Part shown: one piece after another, positions 49,137 to 59,602 of the stretch
Numbering within the stretch: position 1 is the stretch's first letter
How the letters are laid out: each line of letters starts with the position of its first letter
Assembly: GCA_902805475.1 (NCBI GenBank)
Contig: CADCSX010000005.1
Coordinates: forward strand, 2,615,501 to 2,679,500
DNA from: Entonaema liquescens
Taxonomy: Eukaryota > Ascomycota > Sordariomycetes > Xylariales > Xylariaceae
Length of the DNA stretch: 64,000 nt
Direction: 5' to 3'
The notes under the pieces: model-generated
Told to the model about the DNA's origin: nothing
Database searches by the model: none
The model's input: only the letters and a program-made list of their open reading frames with translations
Made by a program: the position numbers and the translations under genes

Positions 49137-50598
49137 ATGGCCGAACCCAAACCAGGAACCATGAAGACCGGACTACCACACATCACCCCACCCCTACTCA
49201 ACTCGGCGAACCCGTGGGCGACGACGAAAGACGACTTGCAGGCCCTCTTCGACTGCGCGTCCACCGGCGCCGCGACGACGCGGACGGCGACGCTAGACGG
49301 CTTCGCGCAGGATCCGGCGAAGCACCGGTATGCGTTTTTCGATCCGCGGACGCATGTTGTTATTTCTGGCCCTGGGGGGTCGGGAGTAGGAGATGGGGTA
49401 GGAGAAGGAGAAGGAAAGGGAAAGGGTGGTGCGAGCTTGAATACTTTGGGGTATAGCCCCGTGCCGCTGGGGGTATTTGAAGTGGATTGAGGAGATAGTA
49501 TTGGCGGAGGGGGAGGGAAGGAGGGCAGGGGAAGGAGGGCAGGGGAAGGGGAAGGGGAGAGGAAGGGAAGGGGAAATTGTTTATAGTCTCGGTCACGGGG
49601 ACACCTGGTGAGGTCGCCGAGTGTTATCGTCGAGTCGCGGGTCTAGCGGCGAAACTTCGTGCTAGTGTTGGTATTAGTGCTGCTGCTGCTGCTGCTGCTG
49701 CTGTTGCTGGTAGTGAAGGTAAGAGTGAGAGTGAAGGTGAAGGTGAAGGTGAGGACTATACGCCTCTCGCCATGGAACTCAACCTCAGCTGTCCGAACAT
49801 CCCATCCGCTCCGCCCCCCGCGTATTCCGCCGCGGGTCTGCGCTCGTACCTCGAAGCCGTGGCGCTAGCAGCCGCCGCCGCGGAAGAAGAGGAAGAAATA
49901 CTACACCCGGTGCCGTGGGGGGTCAAGATCCCGCCGTATACGCACGCTGGGCAGTTCGATATGCTGGTCGATGAGATCGCGCGCGGGAACGGGAACGGGA
50001 GTGGAAGTAGGGGGTTGGGGTTGGGGTTCGTTACGGCGACGAATACGCTCGGATCGTGTCTGTTGCTCGATGGGGAGAGGGAGAATGGCCCGGCGTTGGG
50101 AGCGGGTGGTGGTGGTACTGGGATTGGAGGGATGGCGGGAGCGCCGCGTAAGAGGTCCTTTTCTATTCTTGCTTGACTTTATGTTTCTCTCTCTTTATCT
50201 CTGTATCAGGGGATGGAGGTGGGACGGGAGTGTCTTATGAATGTGCTGGTTGGGGAATTTACTTGACGAGAATGCGGTTCTATTATTTCTAGAGATAGAG
50301 AGTTCTCTTTTCCAAGGATATGAATATATACTAACCTCTCGTTCTAGTGCACCCCTTGGCGTTAGGTAATGTGGCTACTCTCCGGCGGATGCTAGATGCG
50401 TCTCCGAGCACATCGAACGTGCAGATAATAGGGGTCGGCGGTGTTGAGGATGCAGCAGGGTATAGGCGGATGAGGGATGTAGGAGCCGCAGCTGTCGGTG
50501 TGGGCACGGCGCTTGGGAGGAAAGGGGTTGCGGTATTTGGCGAGATCGAGGATGGGCTGAGGGCGTTGGCTGAGGATGAGAAGGGAGTCAAGTGGTGA
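49137..50598 (+). CDS. Class 1A dihydroorotate dehydrogenase-like protein (frame broken twice)
   Basis: Exons 49137-50147 and 50348-50598, with a 200-nt intron. Recognisable segments in order are PHITPPLLNSANPWATT, TRTATLDGF, LNTLGYSPVPLG, FIVSVTGTPGEVAE, MELNLSCPNIPS (the Cys of the class 1A active-site loop), WGVKIPPYT, FVTATNTLGS, LALGNV and IIGVGGVEDAAGYRRM (FMN phosphate site). This is the soluble class 1A fold (Ura1 type), which oxidises dihydroorotate to orotate with bound FMN; filamentous ascomycetes usually also have a mitochondrial class 2 enzyme, so the pyrimidine role is uncertain. Two frame changes occur: at 49476-49478 before LKWIEEIVLAEG, and within the purine-rich tract 49500-49576 before FIVSVTG. 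Low-complexity inserts are striking: Gly/Glu/Lys near 49378-49430, poly-Ala coded by (GCT)n at 49679-49705 and Glu-Gly-Ser after it. Either sequence errors or decay could explain the breaks. Confidence 0.75.
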
Positions 50599-51106
50599 AT
50601 ATTTGCGCGATCTAGACAGAAGCAATAGTACGTAAACTCATATTCCAATAAGCCCAAGTCTGCACCTCTTACTATAACGAGACAACACTGAACTAATGTC
50701 CTTTATCTCGATTTCGTATAACAAGAATCCATTAAATGTACTAACTTCTTTCGAGGGATATAGAGATCCGGTCGTCGTAGACATTAAGTTATAGTGTATT
50801 ACATGTAACGCCTAGATTTAATAAAACGGTATGTCGAATACATCATGGCATCTGGGGCGAAAACATTCCACCCAGAAAAGGGGTAACCGCAGTATACATT
50901 AAACTCCCCCCTGATCCCCTATCAGCTCTTTGGATACATCTTATTCATCCGATCGTGAAACGGCCTAAACAGCAAAGGACTTCGTGATATACCGCCCTAA
51001 GAAAAGTAGAAGAGACAAGAGGGCCAGTTGCCATTGCTCCTCACCGATCTCCTGCGGTGTGTAGAACATACAAGTGAGCGACTGAGCGTGCTCACAATAT
51101 ATGAGC
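50599..51106. other. Convergent 3' intergenic region, no gene seen
   Basis: Short AT-rich space between the stops of the dihydroorotate dehydrogenase gene and the minus-strand GPI-anchored protein gene. Confidence 0.5.
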
Positions 51107-51813
51107 CTACAGGAAATACGCGATGAGACCAGCAAGCGCGGCTAGTCTTCCTCCAGCGTGAATCACCCTTTCACCAGCGCTATTGCCGCTTTGGGTGGGT
51201 TCGGTGGGTGTAGGGGAACTCGCGGCGGCAGTAACGTCCGCGGTTTTCACAAGACCCTCGCTGGTCGTAGTCGTCTCTGAGGACGAGGTAGACGTGATGC
51301 TGCGGCTAACAGTACGGTTCCCGGAGGTGGTGGCGTACAAGCTGGCGTTCATGCTGTGGTTTGCGGTGTCAGCAACGAGAAAGAAAGATTCATGTAAGAA
51401 AGGGGAAGAGGGTAAGAGAATATAGTAAGATTCATCTTGCTCCCCTCAAGGCAGGATGTGGCTTACCAGTAGAGATCCTTTTGTTGTTGGTAGCTGGATG
51501 ATCGACTATCGTTGGGACAGTTGTTAAAGCAACTATTATGATAAAATCAGCATGTTGCGTCTTGGCTGCTTAGAACAAATAGATCTCCGTACGTTAGAAT
51601 AGCCGTGTACTTGTCGCACAAGCACATATAGTCGGTCGTAGCGCAAAGACTAACATAGCTCTCAGTCGTAGAGAGACAAGTATCAAGAATATTCTGCGCG
51701 GCACAAGCCGTCGTCGAGGTGGACGACGTGCCATCATCAGTATCCGTCGTCTGAGCACCTACCGAGGCGGCAGCGGCAGCGAGGAACGCAACTCGGAACA
51801 GAACAGGCTTCAT
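51107..51813 (-). CDS. GPI-anchored Ser/Thr-rich secreted protein
   Basis: Minus-strand exons 51593-51813, 51467-51532 and 51107-51353 join in phase to 177 residues. There is a signal peptide (MKPVLFRVAFLAAAAASVGA), a domain with eight cysteines (including YMCLCDKYTAILT, CFNNCPNDS and YCMNAS), a Ser/Thr-rich stalk and a C-terminal hydrophobic segment (LAALAGLIAYFL) preceded by small residues, as expected for a GPI anchor signal. Proteins of this layout are common on fungal cell walls. The eight-Cys count recalls CFEM domains, but the spacing was not compared. The middle 66-nt exon is easily missed; without it the cysteine pattern is truncated. Function is unknown. Confidence 0.82.
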
Positions 51814-52764
51814 GATGCTGGTTGAAAGATGACAGTTTATGGAACTGGAAGAGTTGAGTAACTAGTGAGAGAACAGGAAGACGAGAGTGCAGTGTGTGTC
51901 CGTTTCACAGTAGACCAAAGAGACGCTATCCTCGCCAGATTATTGCAAAGTGTGGGAAAAACGGAAGAAAGGGGGGCGTAGCCTAGGCGGAACTATAAGT
52001 TGCCCTCCTTCGGGCTGAAATATCTCGGTAAAGAGATGGGAAAGACGTCTAATGTTGACGCGTCCGAAGGGACGATAGTTCGGCAGTGCATGGCCCCTCG
52101 TCTGTTCTCGAGCAGAGTTCTGCCCCCGTGGATTGGGGCTCAAATATGAATGATCTCTATTATCTCAATTCTAGTAGCCAGGGCAGCCTCGTGCGCTGTA
52201 AAGTTCGGATGAGTATTATAAGGTTGTATGTATATCAGCATAGAGCCTAAGTTGAGGGCCTTACATGTAAGTTTTGCGGCTGGGATAAGGCATTGGGTTG
52301 CTTTGGGGAGAGGATGGGGTCACCGAACCTAAGAGACTGAAGTTAATATTGATATCTACGTTTTTATTAGCACTATAAGACGAATATATATACGAACCTT
52401 AAGGTGAATACATGTGGTTAATAGATAGAAGGATGAAGGTTTGAATTATATCATTGACTTGATATTGTCAAGTGAAAAGGGGTATCTTATACAACCAAAA
52501 CGATCCGACTGATGCTACGGTTTACTTCAAGTATACCAGCAAGAGTGCGGTGAACATGGGACAACGAACAAGCTGTGAGACTATAACATCGGCTATGTGT
52601 ATGCACCACCCCTCATTCTTCATAACGTAGCAAAATAAAGTTTCCCGTGTCCGTCCATAACCTTAGTCCCCCAGCATCACCGGCGTTTCAGGCACCTTAA
52701 GTAGGCTAGGACGTAGACGGAAGCCGATGATGTACAAGCTGGGTACGCACGTGAAGCCAGACAC
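51814..52764. other. Intergenic, no gene seen
   Basis: The left part is the promoter of the GPI-anchored protein gene, the right part the 3' flank of the proton channel gene. No domain is recognised in any frame. Confidence 0.5.
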
Positions 52765-53645
52765 CTAAACACTCTCGACCTGCGAGAGCCGGGCCTCCAG
52801 CGCAGCATTGCGCGTCTCCAAGTCCTCGACGTGCTTGCGCAGCTCTTCCGTCTGTTCCGACGCCTCGACGGAGAACTCGTCGACAATCTTGACAAAGCGC
52901 CAGAGACGCAACACGACGATCAGGGATGCAATCTCCTCCGCCGTGTTGTGCTCGAGTAAGTCGACCGCGAACCCCACGACTATAACGAAGGCGTCGAAGC
53001 AGTGCAGCCGGCTCGAGAAGTACCTGTTCTTGGGATCAGAGAAGAAAGAGAACAGGGATTGCCAAGAATAAAGGGGAGGGAAGAGAAGGGGTCCGAACTT
53101 ACCGCCAACCGTCGGCAACCACCGACAGCAGCAGCTCGACCAAGAACACACAACTCAAGCTTAGCGAGAATACAGTCAGACCGTTCCTCGTCGGCGCCAC
53201 CCACGTGTCGTCTTCGACTCCAATCTCGCATGTGATAAGGGCGATGAAGATATCGCTCAGGATGCCCGCGACGTCAAGGATGATAAGGACCAGGATGAGC
53301 CAGTGCTTTGCACGCGAGTTCATGAAGCGCGATATCGCCGCTCGGGTCTGCCGGTAGATCGGTTTCCAGCTTTCCAATGGTGATTCATCATCCTGCTGGT
53401 TTTCATATTGTATATCATTGGGATCTTGGTTTTGACCTGTTTTCACTTGTTGGCTTATAAACTAGAGTGCTTTGTTTATTCATGTGAAAAATGGAAATCT
53501 TAACTTGGAAAGGTTGTGTGATCTTGTTATGCTTTATGAATCGAAGCTTAACACAAGTAACTCTGACATCATAGTTTATATACTTGTTATGTGTATATAA
53601 ATACGTAGAAACGGACTCACCGAGAAGGGGAGCGTTGTCACTCAT
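52765..53645 (-). CDS. Voltage-gated proton channel (Hv1 type)
   Basis: Minus-strand exons 53621-53645, 53103-53436 and 52765-53023 give 205 residues. Four membrane segments form one voltage-sensor domain without a pore domain. S1 (HWLILVLIILDVAGILSDI) has the selectivity Asp in LDVAG. S2 is FSLSLSCVFLVELLLSVVAD. S3 is HCFDAFVIVVGFAVDLL. S4 (ASLIVVLRLWRFVKIVDEFS) carries the RxWRxxK signature. A C-terminal coiled coil (EELRKHVEDLETRNAALEAR) fits dimerisation as in human Hv1. Hv1 proteins let protons leave the cell on depolarisation, which would relieve acid load. The third S4 basic residue is Lys rather than Arg (RLWRVAR in human). Intron 1 has two possible acceptors in phase (53446 or 53437); the CAG one is used here. 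Confidence 0.88.
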
Positions 53646-54238
53646 GGCTCATAATGTCATCTGTTCCCTAAGAAGTCTTAGCATCAAAAGCGAGTGCGCA
53701 TATAAATAGCTGATTTTGGTGTTTATAATAGAGTTGAGCTAAGTTATAATCCCGGGTGTAAGTGAGATGGTAGAAAGGTAACCAGTCGGATATACCTCGG
53801 CAATTAAACCCCTGAAGCCTATCTTCAAATATCCCCTCTATTTCGTATGAGTAGGAAGGTGTCTCATGAAGAACTCGAGAGTCGAAGCTACTTACCTTCA
53901 TAAGTCTAACCGTCCCCCCCCTTACCCGTAAAGGAGAGCATATATATTCGAATTTACGCGACTTAATTTTCAACCGCATTAATAAATTCCTTGATAGAGC
54001 AACAAGGCAAATCCCAATTGCATTTCTCAAGACTTGGGCGTAAGCGTAAAGGCTCCCACTGCGTAAACCATGCGAATGTATATAGCCCGCGGTATCTTAT
54101 GTACAATACGTCACTCCTCGGCAAAAGAGAAAAGTGGTCTATCGCCGCGCCGCCGTCGGGATCCGGCCCAGGGAGCCCCAACATCCTACCCTCTCCATTT
54201 ATTATCATCTCTCCATCTCCATCTCCATCTCCACCCTT
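53646..54238. other. Intergenic, no gene seen
   Basis: Promoter side of the proton channel gene and 3' flank of the complex I gene. A run of (TCTCCA)-type hexamers lies at about 54209-54234. Nothing else is recognised. Confidence 0.5.
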
Positions 54239-55072
54239 CTACTTCCTGTACCACATCCTCGTGATCTTGGTGTTCCGCATCTTGCGCTGCAGCTGGAAGA
54301 TGCCGTACATGAGAGCCTCGCTGGTAGGCGGGCATCCGGGGACGTAGACGTCGACGGGCACGACGCGGTCGCAGCCCCGGACGACGCTGTAGCTGTAGTG
54401 GTAGTACCCGCCGCCGTTGGCGCAGCTGCCCATGCTGACGACCCAGCGCGGCTCCGGCATCTGGTCGTATACCTGTCGCAGCGCCGGCGCCATCTTGTTG
54501 GTGAGGGTGCCCGCCACGATCATGATATCCGACTGTCGCGGCGACGCTCGGAAAATAATTCCTAGTCTGTCCTGGTCGTATCGCGGCGTCGACACGTGCA
54601 TCATCTCTACGGCACAACACGCCAGTCCGAACGTCATGGGCCAGAAGGACGATTGCCGCGCCCAGTTGGCGATTTGGTCGAGTGTGGTCCTGAGGGTGGC
54701 GAGTTAGCTTTAGTCCCCGTAGTTTCTAGAATTGCTCTTTCGCCTCTTAACGGGGTTCGCTAGCAAAATAGGACGAATATATGACGTACAGGGTGTATTG
54801 GATTACGCCCTTCTTGGGCTCTTGGCTGGCGAGCGGGATTTCTCTGCGCGGACGTTGGGCGAGGCCCGTGGAGCCGTGAGGCGTTACGGACGTAGCATCT
54901 TTCTTAGGAGTTGTCGAGATGGCGGCCAGAGACTGGAGGGGAACGATACGAGATGTCGGCTTCGCTGGATATGAATGTCAATATATATATTGTGAGTATG
55001 TATCTTTGTCGAGAGAGGAATGTTACCTCTAAGAGCCAAAGTGGCTGCTCTTCGCGACGAAGACAGCATCAT
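54239..55072 (-). CDS. NDUFS7: NADH:ubiquinone oxidoreductase PSST subunit (NDUFS7/NuoB)
   Basis: Minus-strand exons 55027-55072, 54790-54964 and 54239-54689 give 223 residues. A basic N-terminal presequence (MMLSSSRRAATLALRAKPTS) suggests mitochondrial import. The core shows all cysteines of iron-sulphur cluster N2: C98-C99 (GLACCAVEMM), C163 (SMGSCANGG) and C193 (VPGCPPTSE). The domain QSSFWPMTFGLACC...LTNKMAPALR is very conserved. The protein sits at the junction of the peripheral arm and membrane of complex I, next to the quinone site. Introns are GT-AG (100 and 62 nt). The start has two adjacent Met codons; the first is used here. Confidence 0.96.
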
Positions 55073-56126
55073 TTCTATTACGGATTGATACCGTATGATG
55101 CTTATCTGATATGGGTAGAAAGTTGTAGGAAGTTGTAGGTTGAGTGGAGAGTGATTATTAAAGGAAAAGAGACGCTTGAAAGTTGATCTGGGGTTAATCC
55201 ATCGATTGCGTCTGGGATTGCGGACCTTCCGTCAATTGACGTTAACTATGAACTTTATCTTTTTGCCGCTTCGCTAATCAAGATATACTTCAACCCGACT
55301 GGTTGGAATCCATCGGACTTGGCATATTCCGCTCCGGAGCACCCCACCTTGAGATAGGTACCGGGCAGGCCCTGGCCAAAATAAATGTGCCACACCTAGA
55401 AACCTCACCAAAACACCTTGACTTCACTCTTTATTTTAAACACAACGCAACTGCAGAAGAAAGAAAATAATATGCTTTCGATATTATAAAATATACAAAA
55501 TACCATCCTATAAGTTTTAAAAAATCATTTATTTATAATATCACCTTAAGATTATTGCTTTTAGTTGCTCTTAGCACTTACACCACATTCTCCACTGTTG
55601 GAGTGGAGGGTTGTGGCACATTTATTTTGGCCAGGGCCTGCCGGGGTACATATATGAGCTTTCGACGGCTGCTGACAGCCGCGGCGGTACTTGGATGTAG
55701 TAAAAACTCCTACTAATAGATTGATGGCTTCATCTTTTGGTCAGCCAATTTATGAAATGGGCCGCGGGAAGTTTACGAGTTAATAAAATACCCTACAAAA
55801 CAAACTACTATGTAGGTCTGAGGAAGGTATACAGTGATTATAGGTAATAGCTAAATAAACAATTTAAAAGCATAATGTTCAACGCTCTACATTTGACACC
55901 GTGTGCTTGATATTTACTTCTTAATGTACCTACTATTCTTTCTCTTACTTCGGCCCTAGATAACCGTTGATGCTCCCGAGTAAGGGAGCTTAAACTTGAG
56001 CGTAACTATGGTCGAGGATGTCAACATAACATATAACTCCATCATATCGAATATTGCTATTCCCTTACCTGCTAATCACCTAATGTACACGCTCCACGCT
56101 ATCCTCATTGTAAATTCTTCGCCATG
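55073..56126. other. Intergenic with one inverted-repeat element
   Basis: The left part is the promoter of the complex I gene, the right part the 3' flank of the rhomboid gene. It contains the inverted-repeat element at 55359-55648. No gene is seen. Confidence 0.5.
55359..55648. mobile_element. MITE-like element, 34-35 bp inverted repeats
   Basis: The left arm 55361-55394 and right arm 55612-55646 are reverse complements apart from a small difference near the tips (CCGGGCAGG against CCCCGGCAGG). They share the core CAGGCCCTGGCCAAAATAAA and GTGCCACA. Both ends are flanked by TA (55359-55360 and 55647-55648), as expected of a mariner-type insertion. The centre is AT-rich and non-coding and carries a further small palindrome (TCCACTGTTGGAGTGGA). 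Confidence 0.65.
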
Positions 56127-57277
56127 CTATACCATATTCAACCGCTTCATGCTCCTGAAAGCAAATCTACGGGTAGGTCGCCACACACGCCTCTTGCCGT
56201 CGTAGTACTGATACGCAGCCCCCACCGCAAGGCCCGTGAGATGTGCGCCGTGGCCGAAACGTATATACGGAATCCCCACGAACAGCCCCCACATCTCGAA
56301 TAACACGAGCGCCGTCATAAAGTTCGGCACGGAAAAGCTGCCGGGTACAAGCACGATGCCGAGCTTCGCATTCGGGTTCAGAGTAGCCCATGCTCCTAGC
56401 ACTGGTGTCGAGAGTTAACAGTTTGTATCTTGTAGGGTAGGTAGGTAGGTAGGTAGGTAGTCGAGGGGAAAAAAGAAAGAAAGAAGGAAAGCAACTTACG
56501 AGCGTAAATCGCCCCGCTGGCTCCTAGTCCCGGGCCCAGACGGTTCCACTTGTACGTCCGGGTCGGCAGCATAGTAGCGAGCTGGTTCCCGAGCGACGCA
56601 AGCATACCCGCGGAGAGATAGAACGCGGCGAAGTGGCTTCCGTTTCCCTCGAACACGCGGGAGCGCGCGACGTCGGGGCCGAACTGCAGCAGCGCGAAGG
56701 TGTTCAAGCTGACGTGCAGCAGGCCGGCGTGGCCGAACATGGACGTCAGGAGGGTGTAGTTGGGGCTGACGCAGGGGATGTGGGCGAAGTGCTCGAGGAA
56801 CGCGGTCGGCGACAGAGAACTCGCGCCCACCAGGCTGATGTTCAGCGCGGAGATGCCGAGCATCACTTTCTCCGCGTCGTTGTACCCCGCCAGCATCTCC
56901 CCGAGCTGGCCCGACGGGCGCCATTTCGAGTGCTGCTGCGGCGGTGGGGAGGACGAGCGGAAGCGCGCGTGCAGTGCGTGCCCGCGACGCTTGGCCTCTT
57001 CGAGGTGCTCATACGAGGGGACGCTTCCGTCTTTGAAAAACCCTATCCTCTTGGCGTTCTGGACGTCTCGTCGCACGTCGTAAGCCGCACATCCGAAATA
57101 GATAGTTGCCGTGGCGGCAATGACCCATAGCGTCGGTCTGAGGACCGGAACGGCCGGGAGAAGCTCCTTTGGCACATTGGATGCTGTTCCATACGTGCGC
57201 TTTGATAAACGGGCCCCGAATATATAGTTAGGTCTGGGAAGTGCGATTCTTCTGAGCTGGAGCTGGGAGCGCAACAT
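56127..57277 (-). CDS. PCP1: Mitochondrial rhomboid protease (Pcp1/PARL-like)
   Basis: Minus-strand exons 56500-57277 and 56127-56401 give 350 residues. The N-terminus (MLRSQLQLRRIALPRPNYIF) is basic and amphipathic, fitting a mitochondrial presequence. A single helix (LWVIAATATIYFGCAAYD) precedes the six-helix rhomboid core. The catalytic Ser lies at about 254 in GLGASGAIYA and the catalytic His at about 313 in FGHGAHLTGLAVG. This is the arrangement of Pcp1/Rbd1 and PARL, which cleave proteins such as Mgm1 in the inner membrane. The ATG at 57277 was chosen: the frame extends upstream only to a GTG. The 98-nt intron lies just after the active-site Ser loop and contains a (TAGG)n run. Confidence 0.93.
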
Positions 57278-57811
57278 TGTGATGGACCCTATGTGCTGCA
57301 CAACCTATCTAGAGATCTAAGAGATAGCGGCCATCAACAAGCCAAATTTCGGGGATTGAATTCCCGAATTTGGTGTTCATTTGGGGAGGATCAAAAGCTA
57401 TTGCGTGATGGTGGTCGGATGTATGAAGAAGTATGGGGACGTTTTGTTTGTTGATATTTAAGGAATGATTAAGAGATGACAGTTGTTTGCCAGCTGAAAA
57501 CGATTATTGGTCTCTTACCCCTTAGATAAAGCCCCTTTAAATCTTACATAGGTAGTATCTATATTCGCTCTCATTCCATTGTACGTAATAATTGATCTGT
57601 TTTAAAAAGTGAGTTACATGTAATACTGAGATATGTAAGAGGCAAAATGATTCAATTATATTTACGAATTACTACGCATTGCACATAATGGGTTTATGCA
57701 ACACTCAGCTTCAGTACATTGGCCATCCGATAACTCAACGCAAGTATATACCTATGTATATGTCTATGAAAACTACCTATACTTTAATATTAATCGAATA
57801 AGACCTCACAC
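57278..57811. other. Intergenic, no gene seen
   Basis: Promoter and leader of the minus-strand rhomboid gene and 3' flank of the GNAT gene. No gene seen. Confidence 0.5.
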
Positions 57812-58613
57812 TTATTGTCTAAATTCCTCCAACTTCCTCTTCTGCTTATTTTCGCTGTCGAAATTAGTCGGGTCCAACCACGCCTCAAGCGCCTGTTTAA
57901 CACCAGGCCACTCGTCATCAACGATAGAGTACCAAGTAGTATCTCTATTGCGGCCCTTGATAATGAAGTGTTTCCTGAACAGTCCCTCGTACGTGAATCC
58001 AAGACGCAGAGCCGCCCTTTTACTCGGCTCATTGAGTGAATTGCACTTCCACTCGTATCTTCGATATCCTAGGTCGTCGAATGCATGCCGCAGCATTAGG
58101 TACTATGTTAAAAGCCAGTCATTACTTGCTTGATTAACTCTTAGGGATGTGGCTATTCCACTAATGATAATTACATACCATGGCTTCCGTAGCAGCTGGT
58201 GTACGCTGCAGCTGTGGCGAATACATGAGATTACCGACTTCGATAGAGCGATGTCCGGGGTCGATCCGCAGGTAACTAGCTATACCTACGATTCTCCTGC
58301 TCTCCTCGTCGCTCCCCGCGTCTGCAGCTTTATCATTCGATAGGATGGCGTAAAAGACCGGATCCTTGCTAGTCTCTCTAGCTTGCAAGAGAGAGCGGAA
58401 GGGGGCGATGTCGTTGTACGGACCGTCAAACATGTAGTCCCAGAGATGTGCATTTTCGGGCCCCGATATATATGGATATAGCGGATCTGCGTGCGCTGCG
58501 GACAAGCCGACTAGCGTTACATATCGGCCGACCAATCTAGTATCTCGGGACGGACGCTGAGCTGGACTATCGTCGACGATGGCCCCGAGGGGGTTCGGGG
58601 CACGACTTGCCAT
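57812..58613 (-). CDS. GNAT acetyltransferase, RimJ/RimL-like
   Basis: Minus-strand exons 58179-58613 and 57812-58102 join in phase to 241 residues. Visible family features are VGRYVTLVGLSAAHADPLYP at the start, the strand RRIVGIASYLRID, the conserved IEVGNLMYSPQLQRTPAATEA turn near the acetyl-CoA site, and the later segment FDDLGYRRYEWKCNSLNEPSKR with AALRLGFTYEG. This matches the GNAT family that acetylates N-termini or small molecules (RimJ/RimL type); related fungal and bacterial proteins are broadly annotated as such, but the substrate is unknown. The 76-nt intron interrupts the middle of the acetyl-CoA binding region. The C-terminus is charged. Confidence 0.88.
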
Positions 58614-59247
58614 AGTTTAAAATGGTGCGAAAGAGAAGTCGTGGGTTTAGCATATAATCAGGACTCAACTTAGGGAAATTATGATTCACGAAGTAAGTAT
58701 ATGAATTACTCATTCGAGGGTGAGCGAATGGAGTGAGTCAATTGCGTTACCGGACATTTCTTACGTCGCATCAACCCTCTTAACCGAATTGAGCTAGATG
58801 TGTCTTTTAGAGATACCCATTCAAGTCGGACGCTAAGCGCTTCGCTGAGGTATAAGTTCTAAGTATAGAATATGAATAATATTGATGATAAACATGTCGA
58901 TTATAAAGCTTACCTGTTATACTGTCCCCGGATCTTGGCCCGTAGAATTAACGGGCCGGGCCGTCTTAGCTTTATCGAATATAAATAAACCTGACCCTTG
59001 CAACGTAATGAAGCGAAATACTACGGAAAGGGTAGCAATAGTTCAAACATATATATTCAAGTAGAATTCAGAATTTCAAGATACCATTCATACCATTCAT
59101 TTTAACTCCATAATCTCCGGCCCTTACTACTCGCTAAGTCCCCCGATAAAGGGGAATCCTTCCACATATTCAAATTATGGACAACAATGCTTCATGATCA
59201 TATTGTCGCCATCATATACACTGCACGGCTTGCCCAATTTCAAATAC
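58614..59247. other. Intergenic, no gene seen
   Basis: Promoter side of the GNAT gene and 3' flank of the small secreted protein gene. No conserved element is seen. Confidence 0.5.
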
Positions 59248-59602
59248 CTAAGTGGCACAAGCTGCATTGCAGTCGGCATCGTAGGTGCATGTACCCTTGC
59301 CCGCGGAACCTAGGTTGCACATGTTGGCATAGATCATGGCATCGCTGGTGTCCTGACATTTGACCTATATCAAGAAATAGTTAGTATAACTATGGTCTTT
59401 ATATCTGAGTCGCTATAGCGCTGATGCCTACCATGATCCCGTCAGGAGTACAACCTGTCGTGGACCCATTGCAAGGGTAATGAATCTGACCAGTCCAGCA
59501 CGCTTTCTTCGTGGCTATAGAGTCGTGCTTAGGTAGCACGGACGCCGCCACTAAAGGAGAGGCGATAGAGAGGAAGGCTAGGGCGTAGCTCTTGAACATC
59601 AT
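59248..59602 (-). CDS. Small cysteine-rich secreted protein, unknown function
   Basis: Minus-strand exons 59432-59602 and 59248-59364 (67-nt intron, phase 0) give 95 residues. A signal peptide (MMFKSYALAFLSIASPLVAA) is followed by a short pro-like segment (SVLPKHDSIATKK) and a mature part with eight cysteines (ACWTG, PCNG, GCTP, KCQD, MCNL, TCTY, DCNA, ACAT). Eight cysteines in about 60 residues suggest a disulfide-stabilised secreted peptide. I do not recognise the family. Effector-like or antimicrobial roles are possible for this class of proteins, but nothing in the sequence decides it. Either of the two leading Met codons may be the start. Confidence 0.8.

Noticed and set aside
49491..49576. 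Intron in the dihydroorotate dehydrogenase gene that would remove the purine tract
   Set aside because: No donor/acceptor pair with a branch region or pyrimidine tract is visible; the tract is almost pure purine and can be read as protein in one frame.
56496..57130. Long ORFs in other frames over the rhomboid gene
   Set aside because: GC-rich antisense and frame-shadow ORFs; the minus-strand rhomboid frame carries all family motifs.
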